NCBI RefSeq assembly: GCF_014647515.1
Contig: NZ_BMPI01000010.1
Coordinates: 141,224-205,223 of the forward strand
Source: Dactylosporangium sucinum
GTDB lineage: Bacteria > Actinomycetota > Actinomycetes > Mycobacteriales > Micromonosporaceae
Direction: 5' to 3'
DNA: 64,000 nt
The notes under the pieces were generated by a model. It made no database searches. It saw nothing but the letters and a program-made list of their open reading frames with translations, and was not told where the DNA came from. Shown here in pieces: positions 51,904 through 63,900 of the stretch. Position 1 is the stretch's first letter, and the number at the start of each line of letters is the position of its first letter. The translations under genes were made by a program, and so were the position numbers.

Positions 51904-54900
51904 GTCGGACACCGTCCCCTCCATTCGTGCTGGGCCGGGGACGCGCAGTGAACGCCTGCTCAACCCCACGACCTGGGCGCGCACCACCCGGTCCGGTTCG
52001 AGTGGCAGCCGGTCCGGGTGTTGCGCTCAACCCGGCGGCGCGCTGGCGGAGGCGGGCGGCGTGGTCGCCAGCCCCGTCGATGTATTCGGTAATCTTTCGG
52101 AGGATTAGGGCGCGTTCGGCCGGGGCGGGCCAGTGCTCACGCAGGGGGATGTCGACTTGAGCCACGCCGGTACCGACGGTGATCCGGAGCCGACGATCGG
52201 GGCCGTCGGTCGCATCAACCGTGATCGGCACGCCGTGCCAGCTCAGTGCAGCGGGCACCGTACCGGCCTGCTCCACCCGATTGATCATGAGGGAGAACAG
52301 AGCGATCGCTGTGGGGATGTCCACCGCTTGACCTGGCTGCCCGTCGCGGTGCAGAATCATGCCCCGCGCCGGGTCGATCAAGGCCGATATCCGCTCCAGC
52401 GCGCTGGCATGGCGGACAAGGTCATCAATCTCGCTGCGTGCCGCGATGGAGGGGCCGGCTGTTGCGCCGTCCACGCCGGTCGACGGCACCGCAGCACCGT
52501 CTGTTGACGCCTGCTCCCGGGTCGGATGTGCGTCGATCCAGTCGCGGATCTGCGCGGCCCGCTGCCCGGCCGAGTCGAGGTAAGCCACAATCTTGAGGAG
52601 CAGAGCACCGCGGTCGCGCTCAGCTGGCCACGCATCGCGCAGCGGGATCGGAATCTGGGCGTCGCCCGCACCGACGGTGATCCGGAGCCGACCGACAGCG
52701 CCGTCGACCGCGATCGGCACACCGTTCCAGCTCAGTGCAGCGGGCACCGTACCGGCCTGCTCCACCTGATCGATCATGCGGGAGAACAGCGACACGGCTT
52801 CAGCGGTCTCAACATGCCGATCCTTGCTACCCGGAAGCCGCAACGCCATACCGGGACGGGTCCGGTCGACGCTATTGCGTAGCTGCTCGAAAGCGCGCGC
52901 GCGACGCTGCAGTTCCCCAAGGGCGGTGTGCTTCGGTGCCCACTTGGCCGCCTTACTGGCCGCGGCCGTGTTGACCTGTACCGCAGCGGTGGGCGACGCG
53001 GGCTGCGGTCCGCCGGGCACCTGGACAAGCGCGCGCAGGTCGGCCCAGGTGTTGTTGCTGGGTCGATACTCAGGGGCGACGCGCTGACCTTCGTCAATCA
53101 GGCGCAACGCCTCGTCCCGGTTCCCCGCCCTGAAGTGCTGGTATGCCGCTCTAGCGCACCGACGCGCCTCTCGGATGCGCTGTGGGTGGCGTTCGACGCG
53201 TTCCTCGTCCGTCAACCCGCCGGCGGCGCCCGCCGGGGCGGAGGCGTCCAGGTCCTCACCCGCCGCCGCACCGTCATGCTGGCTCGGCTCCGTGGCTGTC
53301 GGCGTCGCCGGCGCAGCGCTGGCCGCTGGGTCCGATACGTGACCGGCCTCGAGCACCTGCTGGTGGGGTTCCTCGTCCGGGGCGCGGTCGTGTTCAGGAC
53401 CGGCCTCGGCGAGCTGCGGCGTCTCGGGCTCGTGCTCGGCAGTCGGTGCCGCATCGTTCTGGGTCAGGTCTTGCGGCGGGTCTGCGTCAACGGTCGGCAG
53501 CTCGAGTGCGCGCGCTTCGTCCTTGACCGCCGCAAAGGCCCGCAGGATGCCCTCCTGCCGGGCGCGGTACGTGGTGGCGCCGGCGAGAGCACTCTCAAGG
53601 CCGCTTCGCTCGGAGTCGTCGGCCCCTGCCAGCCGCTCTTGCAGGGCGTCGATCGCACGCTGCGCGGACTGCATCGTGTACTGGTGTGATCTGGCTTCGT
53701 TGGGGTACTCGATGGCGTACCGGCGAGCTTGCCCTTCACTGAGCGGCTCAATCTCCGACCGCCGCAGCACCTTGTACGTCGGAAGGTCGTTCGGATCGTC
53801 GTTGCGCGACGCGGTCAATCGCAGACCCTCGTCGAATTCCCCCGTCGCCCCCCACACGTTGCGGGACTGAAAGACCCGCTGCTCGTCCCCGCCACGAGAC
53901 AATGCGTCGTAGACGAACATGCCTCCCGCCACGTACGACTCGTCGCCGGGCGAGCGCGGCGCGACGATGTCACCGGGCAGCAAGTGGTCCAACCGGACCT
54001 TCTTCGTCTCTGGCTTCGGCGGTCGCTTGGCTTTGGCCCTGGGGCGGTCGTCGTCGAAATCGTCGTCGGTGTCGTCGAGGTTGTCCTCGTCGTCGACTAC
54101 CGCCGACTGCGATGCGGCCGCGCTGATAGCCCCAGCCTGCTGCAGGGGGTTGCTGGAGTCCGCAACGGCAGCGGTTGGGCCCTGCTGTGCCGTGGCCAGG
54201 CCGTCGGTGCTGCCGGCGGCCTCGTCGCGGGCCGTGCTCGCCGCGTTATCGGCGCTGGCTGCGGTTTCCTGCCTGGCGAACAGGAGGAGCTGCTCGTCCG
54301 CGGCGCCCTCGTCGTCGACGGCTTTGCCGGAGCGCGGCCGTGATTCCGTGGTCAGGCCGTTCTGCCGTTCGGCCGCCGGGGACGTCGCCGCCTCGGCACG
54401 CGTGTGCGGGTCGGACTGCGGCGACCGCTCTTGAAGCAGCACCGGCTCGACCGCGTCGCGGTGCGCCGAGTTCATACTGCTCTCGGCTGCGGCGGCCAGG
54501 CCGTGGCCCTCGTCCAGGCCGTGGCCCTCGTCCAGGCCGTGGCCCTCGTCCCGGACGCGTGTGTCGCTGGCGTGCCGGTCGATGACGGTGAAGGTCACAC
54601 CGGTCGCAGGCACCTCAACCGTGACGACCCGCTTGCCGTAGGCGGGCGGGCCGTCGGGGGCGGCGACCCAGACCTGGACGTTGACGGTGTCGGAGCGGAC
54701 GGCACCATGGCTGCGGCTCCACCAGTAGAAGAGCTCCCCTTCGACGGTCCGCTCTTCGCCGTCGACGAGGCCGGTGATTGTGCCCCACGCGCCTTCGCGG
54801 ACCTGGTGCAGCGGCATTGGCCCGAACTCGAGGTGACCGCGCCAGCGGCCCTCGGCGATCGCCTCGTCGATGTGGCGCTGGTGCAGCAGCGGACGGCGCC

Positions 54901-57900
54901 GTCCGAAGGCACCTTGGGAACCCGACATCAGGGAGTTGGCCACCTGCTCGATGGCGTTTGCGCCCGTGAACGGTTCGTTGTTGCCGGGAATCCGCCATGC
55001 CGGCCGGCCGAGGTGGTCGCGGTGCTCCTGCAGGACTAGACCGAGCTCGGCGAGCGTCGCCACAACATATTCGTGGCTGTCAGGCCGCCGCCAGGGTGCT
55101 GGCGCGCCAGGCGGCATATCACTGGTCGGCTGCAGGATCGTGACGGAATGCTCGCTCGGTACGGCGATCGCGACGCCGTCGAGAGCGTTCGGGTCCTCGG
55201 CCAGCGTGACGAACGCGCACGCGCTGGGCGTCCACCCCTCGTAGTCCTGTGGAACGTCCGCCATGTCAATCACGTAGCCGGCGATGGTCACTGCGCTGCC
55301 GTCGGGCAGGATGCCGTCGACCCTGGCATACGCGCCGTCGGCAACCTGAGCCACCTCAACGGTGGCCAGTTGCGGAGCGTTCGCGGCCAGCTCCAGCAGT
55401 CGGGCGAGCCTGGCTTCGTACACAGCATTAGTGCTCGGCCCGCGGCCGCCCGGGTCTTCGGCCCGACCGGCGTCCCAGGAATCACCGCTGGCCGCAGCCT
55501 CCTGCCCGCCAAACAGGAAGAGTTGCTCGTCCGCGGCGCCTTCGCCGTCGACGGCCTCGCTGGAGCGCAGCCGGGTATCCGTGGTCGGGCCGGTCTGCCG
55601 TTCGGCCGCCGGGAACGTCTCCCCCCGGGCATCTGTGCGTTCGGGTTGCGGTAGCTGCCCTTGATGCAGCATCGGCTCGAGAGCGCCGTTCTGTGTGGAG
55701 TCGTGCATACTGCGGTCGGCTGCGGCGACCTGGTATTGACCGTCGTCCCGGGCACGCTTGTCCGTGGTGTGCCGGTCGATGACGGTGAAGGTCGCGCCGG
55801 TCGCAGGCACCTCCACCGAAACGACCCGCTTGCGGTGCAGCTCGGCGGACGGGCTGTAGTCGGTGACCCAGACGCAGACGTTAACGGTGTCGGAGCGGAC
55901 GGCACCGTGGCTGCGGCTCCACCAGTAGTCGAACTCACCCTCGACGGTCCGCTCTTCGCCGTTGACAAGGCCGATGAGTTCGCCGTACGCGCCTGCGCGG
56001 ACCTGGCGCAGCGGCATTGGCCTGACCTCAAGGTGACCGCGCCAACGGCCTTCGGCGATCGCTTCGTCGATGTGGCGCTGGTGCAGCAGCGGACGGGGCC
56101 GCCCGCCGCCACTGGATGGCGACAGCAGGAAGCCGGCCATCCGATCGCTCGGGTCAGTGCCCGCGAACACCCGGTCCACGCCGGGGATTCGCCATGCCGG
56201 CCGGCCGAGGTGGTCGCGGGCCTCCTGCAGAGCAAGACCGAGCTCGGCAAGCGCCGCCACAACGAGTTCGTGGCTGTCAGGTCGCCGCCACGGCGCAGGC
56301 GCTCCGGGCGGCATGTCGTCGGGCGGCTGCAGGATGGTGACGGACTGGTCGCTCGCTACGGCGATCGCGACGCCGTCAAGCATGTTCGGGTCCTCGCCCA
56401 ACGTGACGACCGTGCACGCGCTGGCCGTCCACCCCTGGTAGTTCTGCACGACGTCCCGCACATCGAGCACGTAGCCGGCGATGCTGGTGGCGCTGCCATC
56501 GGGCAGGGTGCCGTCGACCCTGGCGTACGCGCCGTCGACGACGTACGTGACCTCCACGGCGGCCAGTCGCGGCGCGGCGGCGTCGGCCAGCTGCAGCAAC
56601 CGTCCCAGCCGGGATTCGTACGCAGGGCTGGCGCTCGGTCCGCGGTCGGCCGAGTCTTCGGCTCGGACGGCCTCGGGGCCCTGCTGCCCCCACCCGCCGA
56701 CCGGGAGCGGCAGAGTCTCTGGCTCCGGGTTGGTGTCGAGCTCGGTGGCCGGAGCGCCAAGGCCTGCCACCAGTTGCTCGCCAGGGTCAGGACCCACTGT
56801 GGCGGAGGCGTTCGCCGCCTCCGACTCGACCGGCACCCCGGCCGTTGCTGGCACCGGCATTGCGGAGGCCTGGTGCGGCTCCACGACCGCCGGCTGTGGG
56901 TCTGCCGTCGCGCCGCGTGTATCCGGGGGCGCCGGCTGGGCGGCAGCCTGGTGGCGGGCGTTGATTGCCGGGTCTCCGTTGCAGCAGGTACAGGCGACGG
57001 CGGACTGTTCTTGCACACCCTCGGGCGTCAGGTGCGACCACTCCTCGACGGCGTCGAAGCCGGCATCGGTGTGTACCCACAGGGCGTTCGTCCCGAACCC
57101 GCCGACAACGGTGCCGCGCCAGCCGTCACGGCGTGGCCCGGGCGGATATCCGGCATAGCCATGCAACTGCACACGTGCGCCGAGCCCGAAAGGCGACCTC
57201 GCGTGGACTGGCGGGTAGTTATTCACTGGGCCACCGCCGGACGCGACGGATGCGCCAACCGCATCGTCGACACTGGCCGTCGCGGCGATTGCCTCCGCTG
57301 CGTCCGGCTTGACCGGCGCCTCGCCCGCTACGGGCTGCCCATCCTGACGTGGATCCGGCTGGGCGGCGGCCTGGATGGGATTGGCGACTGCCGGGCCGGC
57401 GGTCTCGTCTCGGGTCGCGTCGGCCTGCCGCAGCCCCTCGTCTCCCTGAGGCGTGGATAGCGTGTCATGCGGCAGCGAAGCGATGCCGGGGGCGGGGTCC
57501 GGTGCGGTCTCGGGTGCCGGTTCGGGTTCACCGTGCGCCTGCCGCGCCGCTCGGTCAAGGAGGGCCGCGAGCACCGGGGTGTCCGCGTGCTCGACGACCA
57601 ATCCCTCGAGGATTGCACGGACCTGCTCGTCGGAGTTGTAGCCCCGTTCGACGTTGGAACGCATCCGGACAGTGATTCCACCGAGGCGTTCCCGCTCGGC
57701 TGGGGGGACCCCGGGCGTGTCGTATAGCGCCGTGAAGAGCTCGTCGAGGACTCCGAGGACTCCCCCACGCCGTGGGGCGACGCCGCCGTTCGCGTGTGTC
57801 TGGATGATCGTGCGGATGTCGTTCCACGAGCGCCGGCCGTCGACCTGGTAGTTCGGGTTGTCGAGTTCGGCAGCGTCGAGGTGGTGCAGCGCACCCTCGT

Positions 57901-60900
57901 AGTCCTCCGCGTCGAGCAACTGCCGGATCTCGTTCGACGCCGTTTCCGACGCGGCGTCGAGCGCTGCCCGCACGGGTTTCGGGTCGTGGGTCAGCACCGT
58001 CGGGTCCTGCGCGATCGTTGCCGCCACCGCATCCCACACGGCGCTGAGGCCGTATGTGCGGGCCAGGTCGTCGAGGTGGCCCTCAGACACGTACCGGGCG
58101 GCGTCGGATTCGCTCAAACGCAGCGCCCCGCGCTGGCCGTAGTAGGTTGCTGCGTGGTCCTGCACCGCTGCACGGATCTTGGCCAGCTCGAGCCGGGTAA
58201 ACGGGCCCGGGTCGATCCCGGCCGCAACCGCGCCCGGCTGCACTGCTGCAGGGGCAGCCCGGGTCGTCCCGATGTTCGCGGCCGGGGGCGCGGCAGGGTC
58301 CGGGCCGGTCGTCGCGGCCTGGGCGCGTTCGGCCAGCCGGTCCGGATGCACGAGTGTCTCGGCCCGTCCGAGCGCACCTTTGATGCCGCCCTCCAGCAGG
58401 TAGTCGGAGGCCTCACCCGGCGACATGCGCTGCCCCGCGATTGCGTAGGCCAGCGCTCCGTTGACCGTGCTGACGTCGATCGGCAGGTCCAGGAGGTTCG
58501 CTGCCTGCTTGAGCTGGCTGTCGATGGACAGGCGTGTCTGCGTCATGTCGGCCTGGGGAACCGCGGCATCCGTTGTTCGAGCAACTTCGACCAGGTCCGC
58601 TGGTTCCGGCTGCGGCTGAGCCGCAGCTCGGCTCAGGCCAGCAACCTGCAGCGATTCGGCAGGGAGGTCGAGGTACGCCGTCGCTGACCCCGGGTCCAAG
58701 TTCTTCTGAGCCCGCGTTACTGCGACGTAGAGCAAACGCAGCTCTTCCGGATCGGGTAGGCGTACCTTGCCTTTGAGATCCGCCTCCGGTTGCGGGAAGT
58801 CATCGCCGAGCCGGACATTGGGCCATTCCCGGCCCTTGCTCCTGTGTGCGGTGGAGACGATCGAGTCCCATGCGGGTGTCCCGTCCGGTTTGGTCGCTTC
58901 CTCCGGGACCAGATCCTCGGCCATCTGGATCAGCTCGTCCGGCCCGTGCCGGTCGATCAGACGCACGAACACCCGTAGCGACTGAGCGTTGTTGTCTTCG
59001 TCCTCGACGAAGTTCTGCACCGCTTCCCAGTCGCGGAACGCGGAGAGTTCGGGATGTTTGGTGCGACTTCCGTTCTGCAGTTCTTTCGCTGCCTTGGCGA
59101 GGTCCCTGATTGCGCCGCCCCCGCCGACGAGGGCAACCTTCTTGCCCTCGGCGAAGGCTTCGAACACGGCGGCGACGGCGCCGGCGTTGGTACGGGTCAC
59201 CACTGCGTCGGGTGCATCGACGGGGCCGATGCTGCTGGTCATACCAGGGTTGCCGGTCAGCAGATGCGGCGACTTGAGCAGGTTCAAGAACACGTTGCCG
59301 GCCTCGGCGATCGACGGACCGAATCGCCAGCTCTGGGTCAGCGGCAGGGTGACGTCAGCCGGCCAGCGCTTCAGGGCGTCGATCGCCCCGCGGAACGTGT
59401 AGATGGACTGGTTGGAATCGCCGACCACCACGGTCTGTACCGGCTGGTCCTGGATGACTTTGCGCAGTACCGGGTTGATGTCCTGCGCCTCGTCGAAGAA
59501 GATCACGTCGTAGGGCAGGCGGGGATTGCCGAGCGCCCAGATCTTGAGGTAGTCGTCGAACTCGAACTTAAGTTCGCCGACCGGGTCGGTGATGTCCGCC
59601 CATGCGTGGCGCGCGTACTCGAGTGTCGGCCCGGCGAGCGCGGCCATGCCCGGTTCCCGCAGGCGTTCGGGCAGATGTTCGTCACCGATTGTGTCCGCGT
59701 CGCTTTCGCGGAACGTCTTGATGGTGGCGATCACCAGCCCGGCCTGCGTTTCGGCTTCGATCACCTCGTCGCCGTGGTGCCAGTCGCGGATCTGAAGGAT
59801 CCGCGCAACGTCATTCGGCCACCGGTTGCCGGGGCTGGCCTGTTCAACCTTGGCGCGCAGTTCCGTGGACATCAGGGCGACGCGGGCGAACCCGTGGCTG
59901 GTCCTGGCGGTGACGTTGCGGGGGAACTTCTTCGCCGCCTCGGCCGCGATGGACGCGTTGAACGCGATGTAGGCCACCCGCAGTTCGGGGCGAGCCGCCG
60001 CCAGCATCTGCAGCGTGGAGGTTTTGCCGGTCCCGGCGAGGGCCTGTACGACGATGTCCTGGCCGGCCAGGTAGGCGTCGATGATCTTCTGTTGCTGCGG
60101 GGTCGGCGGGAACTTCCCTGGCGTCTTCTGCTTGTCAAGCCACTCCTGCGCGGCGGCGATCGCCGCTGCGCGGCCGGCGGTTCCCCCACGGTAGCGCCAC
60201 ACCACGTTGTTGTTGCTGTCCTTGTTGTACTTGAAGCCGTGCAGCTTGAGCAGTTCACGTAGCTCTGCCTCGTCCGACCCGCCGGTGGTGCCCTTGACGG
60301 CCACCCCACGCCCGACCTCCAGCCGAATCCCGTCTGCGGCAACCAGCTGGGCTGTGGGTTTGGCAACGGTGGACACCGGGGCCGGCTCCGCGTCCGTTGG
60401 TGCAGCGTCTGCAACGCGTCCAGCCATGGCATCCTCCGCGACGGCCCTGGTCGTGTCTTCGGTCGTTTCGCTGATCGTGTCGTCGGTCGCCTCGTCGGCC
60501 ATCTCGGCGAGTTCCTCCGGCGACATCAGCTCATCCAGTGCTGCGGTGGCGGCCAGCAGTTGCCGTTCCGCGGCGACATAGGGCCCGGTGAACATGTCCA
60601 GCGGGTTGCTGTCGTAGTCGATGACCTCCCACCGTGGGGCGGTGCTGTTGCCGTCCTGAGGGGGCAGCAGCGTTATCCTGCCGCGCGGCAGCATGCCGAC
60701 CTGGGGATGCCGAGCGTCCACGTGCACGGTCAGGCCGGAACGACTCACCCTGCGGGAGACACTGTGTTGCCCATCAGCAGTGATCACCTCCTGGTCGATC
60801 TCGATTCCCGCCAACTCGGCCGGCAGATGCCGGGTTGGCGGGCGGGTCCCGGCGGCCAGATGGGCAGTCGACTGCTCGGCCACGGCCGAGTCAGGCATCA

Positions 60901-63900
60901 GGCGAAGCTGGTCTGCGCCGTCCGGCGCGGGTTCTCTCCCGCGGGCACCGTCAACGCGGCGTACCGCGTCGCTCTGCTCGTCCGGCCACAGGGTCAGGTC
61001 GACGACATCGGCGATCGCCTGCTGCTGCAACTCCAGGCGCGGCGGCGCGGCAACCCTGAACGGCAGCGCGGCCAGGTCGATGTCGTCGGCCTGACTTGGG
61101 TCCACAAAGTTGGCGTACGCCCGCAGGTACGGCAGCGCCCACCGGTAGGCGACGCGTGTGTCAATGCCCTCAGCCCGCGGGTCGACGCTCATGCGCGGTT
61201 CGAAGCTCTCAGCCCGGCGGACCTCCACGGCCGGCGCATTGAGGGGCAGGCCGTGGGCGGCGTGCTCGGCGGCGGTGATGCGGCCGTAGCGGGGGCTGGG
61301 TGGCCGGTCCCACGGTTCCTTGCGCACCGACCCGCGGATGCGGTCCCAGACCACGAGCGGATGGTCGGGTGGGAGCTCTATCCGGCGGCCGCCAACCGGC
61401 CCGTGCGCCTGGCAGACGTAGATGTAGGGCGCGCCGAAGTCTGTGGAGTCGTGCCACAGCACCAGCTGCAAGTTGCCCTCACACGGCCGTTCCGGCTCGC
61501 GCCCGGCGACCTCTGGGTGCCAGGTGCACAGCGTGTGCCCACCGTCGACGATCGCCGCGTCGCGCTGAGTGGTGCTCATATCCAGCGGGGTCGGCAGCGG
61601 CCTCGGTGACATGTTGTTGGGGTCGATCCCTGCGAATACCTCCGGTGCACACCCAGGCAGGTCAACCAAACCATGCAGGCGCTCCAACTCGGTGAGCCGC
61701 TCTTCACTGAGTGCACCTTTGGTGGTTTCGACCAGAGCGCGCATCTTCTGCGCGATGACGACCGCTACGTCGGCGGCGGTCTTGGCGGAAAGGTCCTCGT
61801 CAAGGTCTACGTCGGCGCGGGTGGTGTTTGCCAGCAGCAGATAGATGGACGGGCTGTCCCCCGCCCTGATGAGTGGGCCGATACGCACCATGGCGTCAGC
61901 TGCGGACACCGTGCGGTCCTGCGGCTCGGCGGTGGCGGTCTCGAGGCGTTGGTCGCTGGCGGGGTTGGCGTCATCCGCCGGCGCCGTGGAGTGTGTCTCG
62001 GCGTCCGTAGTACCAGCCCGCGGCGTCGTGATCCGATTCCCTCCACCGCTGCGGCCCGGTCGGATGTCGAGCGGCAGCCCAGCATTCCGGTCGCGTTCGG
62101 CCTCGTACGCCATGCGCTGAACCGCCATCGTCTCCAGTTCGTCGGCGACTTGCTCAAACTCGGCGGCGCGTTGCTCCCACATTTCTGAGCGCTGATCGCG
62201 GGCACTGCCGTAGCCAAACAGCTCGTCGGCCTTCGCGGCGTTCTCCCGGTTGCGGCGCGCGGCTTTGCGGAGGCTGGCCGTTACGTCCGGCAGCGCCTTG
62301 GCTTCCTTGCCGGAGTGGGGGCCGGGGTGCAGGTCACGTTCCGCGTCCTTCAACGGAGTCAGGTAAGGGTCGTGACTGTATGGGTCGATCTCTGGCAGAC
62401 CGAGCCGTTTCATCGCGCCCCGGACGCTAGGCCTGCCGACTTCCTCAAGGGGGGCGGGTGTAACGACGTGTGCCGTGGCGGCCTTGAACGTCAGGGTGCG
62501 GCTGCGGAAGCCCGGCCCGTCGTAGATGACCGGCTGCTTGCCGCCGATGAACTGGATGCGCAGCTCCCGGCCGTCCGGCGCCTTCCAGTCGGTCAGGCTG
62601 ACCAGCTGGTCCTGACCGGTGAGTTCCCAGCCGTGCGCCTCCATCTGTTCGATGAGGCGCCGCATGCTCTTGTTCCGCACCGCGCCAGGGACGTCGGTGG
62701 CGAGGAGAGTGTCGTACACCGGAGTCGAGTTGGTCACCGGCATGAGGTTGGATGCCTGGGGTGCGTCAGCTGAGGCATCGTCACGGCCTGGCTCGGCCAG
62801 CGCCGGCGCGGTCGCATGCGCGGCCGAACGGTCGACGCCCAGTTCGGGCGCCGACACCGCCGGGCTGACGCTGCTGTCGTCCCGCCCTGCAGAGGCGATC
62901 TCTGCGGGCGCCGTCGGCAACGACTGCACAATGTCGCCAGCCGGCGAGTCCGGCTCGGCCGCAGCCGCTGATGCTGGTACCGCGGGCGTGGCCGCTTCCG
63001 CCGGTGACGTGTCGTCGCCGACGGCGGCAGAAGGGGCGAGGTAGGGCAGCCGAGCGGCCAGCCACGTACGGTCGCCGGTGTTGATCGCGTGGCTCATGTT
63101 CGGCGAGCTCCACGAGGCCGCCGCGTACCACTCCCCCGTTTTCGGGTCGACGAAGGCGAGGGCGGATGCCGGTGCCCCGTCGGTGATCGTGACAACCTTC
63201 AGCCAGCGTCGGCCGGCAACCACCCCAAGAGTGGAGCCCGCTTCGAACTGGAAGCGGCCGCGTGGCGGCTTGCCGGCGTCGGTGGCGACCGCCGAACTTT
63301 CACCGTCGCGGCCGGCGGGCTGACAACAGGTGCACGCAACCAGCTCCGCGGGGTGACGCTTATCCGGGCCGGGGGCAGGCACCTGGGGTGCTGCTGCGTC
63401 GGTGGGCTGCGCAGCAGCGCCCGCGCTGAGTTGCGCGGCAGTGTCGGATACTGGCTCACCGGTGGTGGTCTTTACAGTGTCAGCCCGCGGCGTCGGGAGC
63501 CCATTTCCTCCACCACTGCGGCCCGGTCGGATGTCGAGCGGCAGCCCGGCGCCCCGGTCGCGCTCAGCCTCGTGCGCCTCGCGCTCGACCGCCATCTCCA
63601 GCTGGGCCGTGACAGCGTCTCCGTACGCGTTGCGCGTGACAGGCGGGATGAACGGCACTGGGTCAACGCCCGTGTGCGTTGCGCACGCGGCGTGCCGGTC
63701 GTCCGGGTCGCCCGGGTCGTTGAGTGCCACGAGCCACCACATGTGATCGCGGGGCAGGTCCTCGCGACCGACGTCGCACACGGGCACGGCCGATACCGGC
63801 GGGAGCGGCCCGCGGATGATCCACGGGCCCGGCGCGGGCTCGCCCGCGGGCACGTCAGACTCGGCGCGACGCGTCTCGTCCTGGTTGGCGTCGCTGGCCG

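Noticed and set aside
53182..53526. Plus-strand ORFs under the giant gene
   Set aside because: Arg/Pro-rich shadow translations of the opposite strand.
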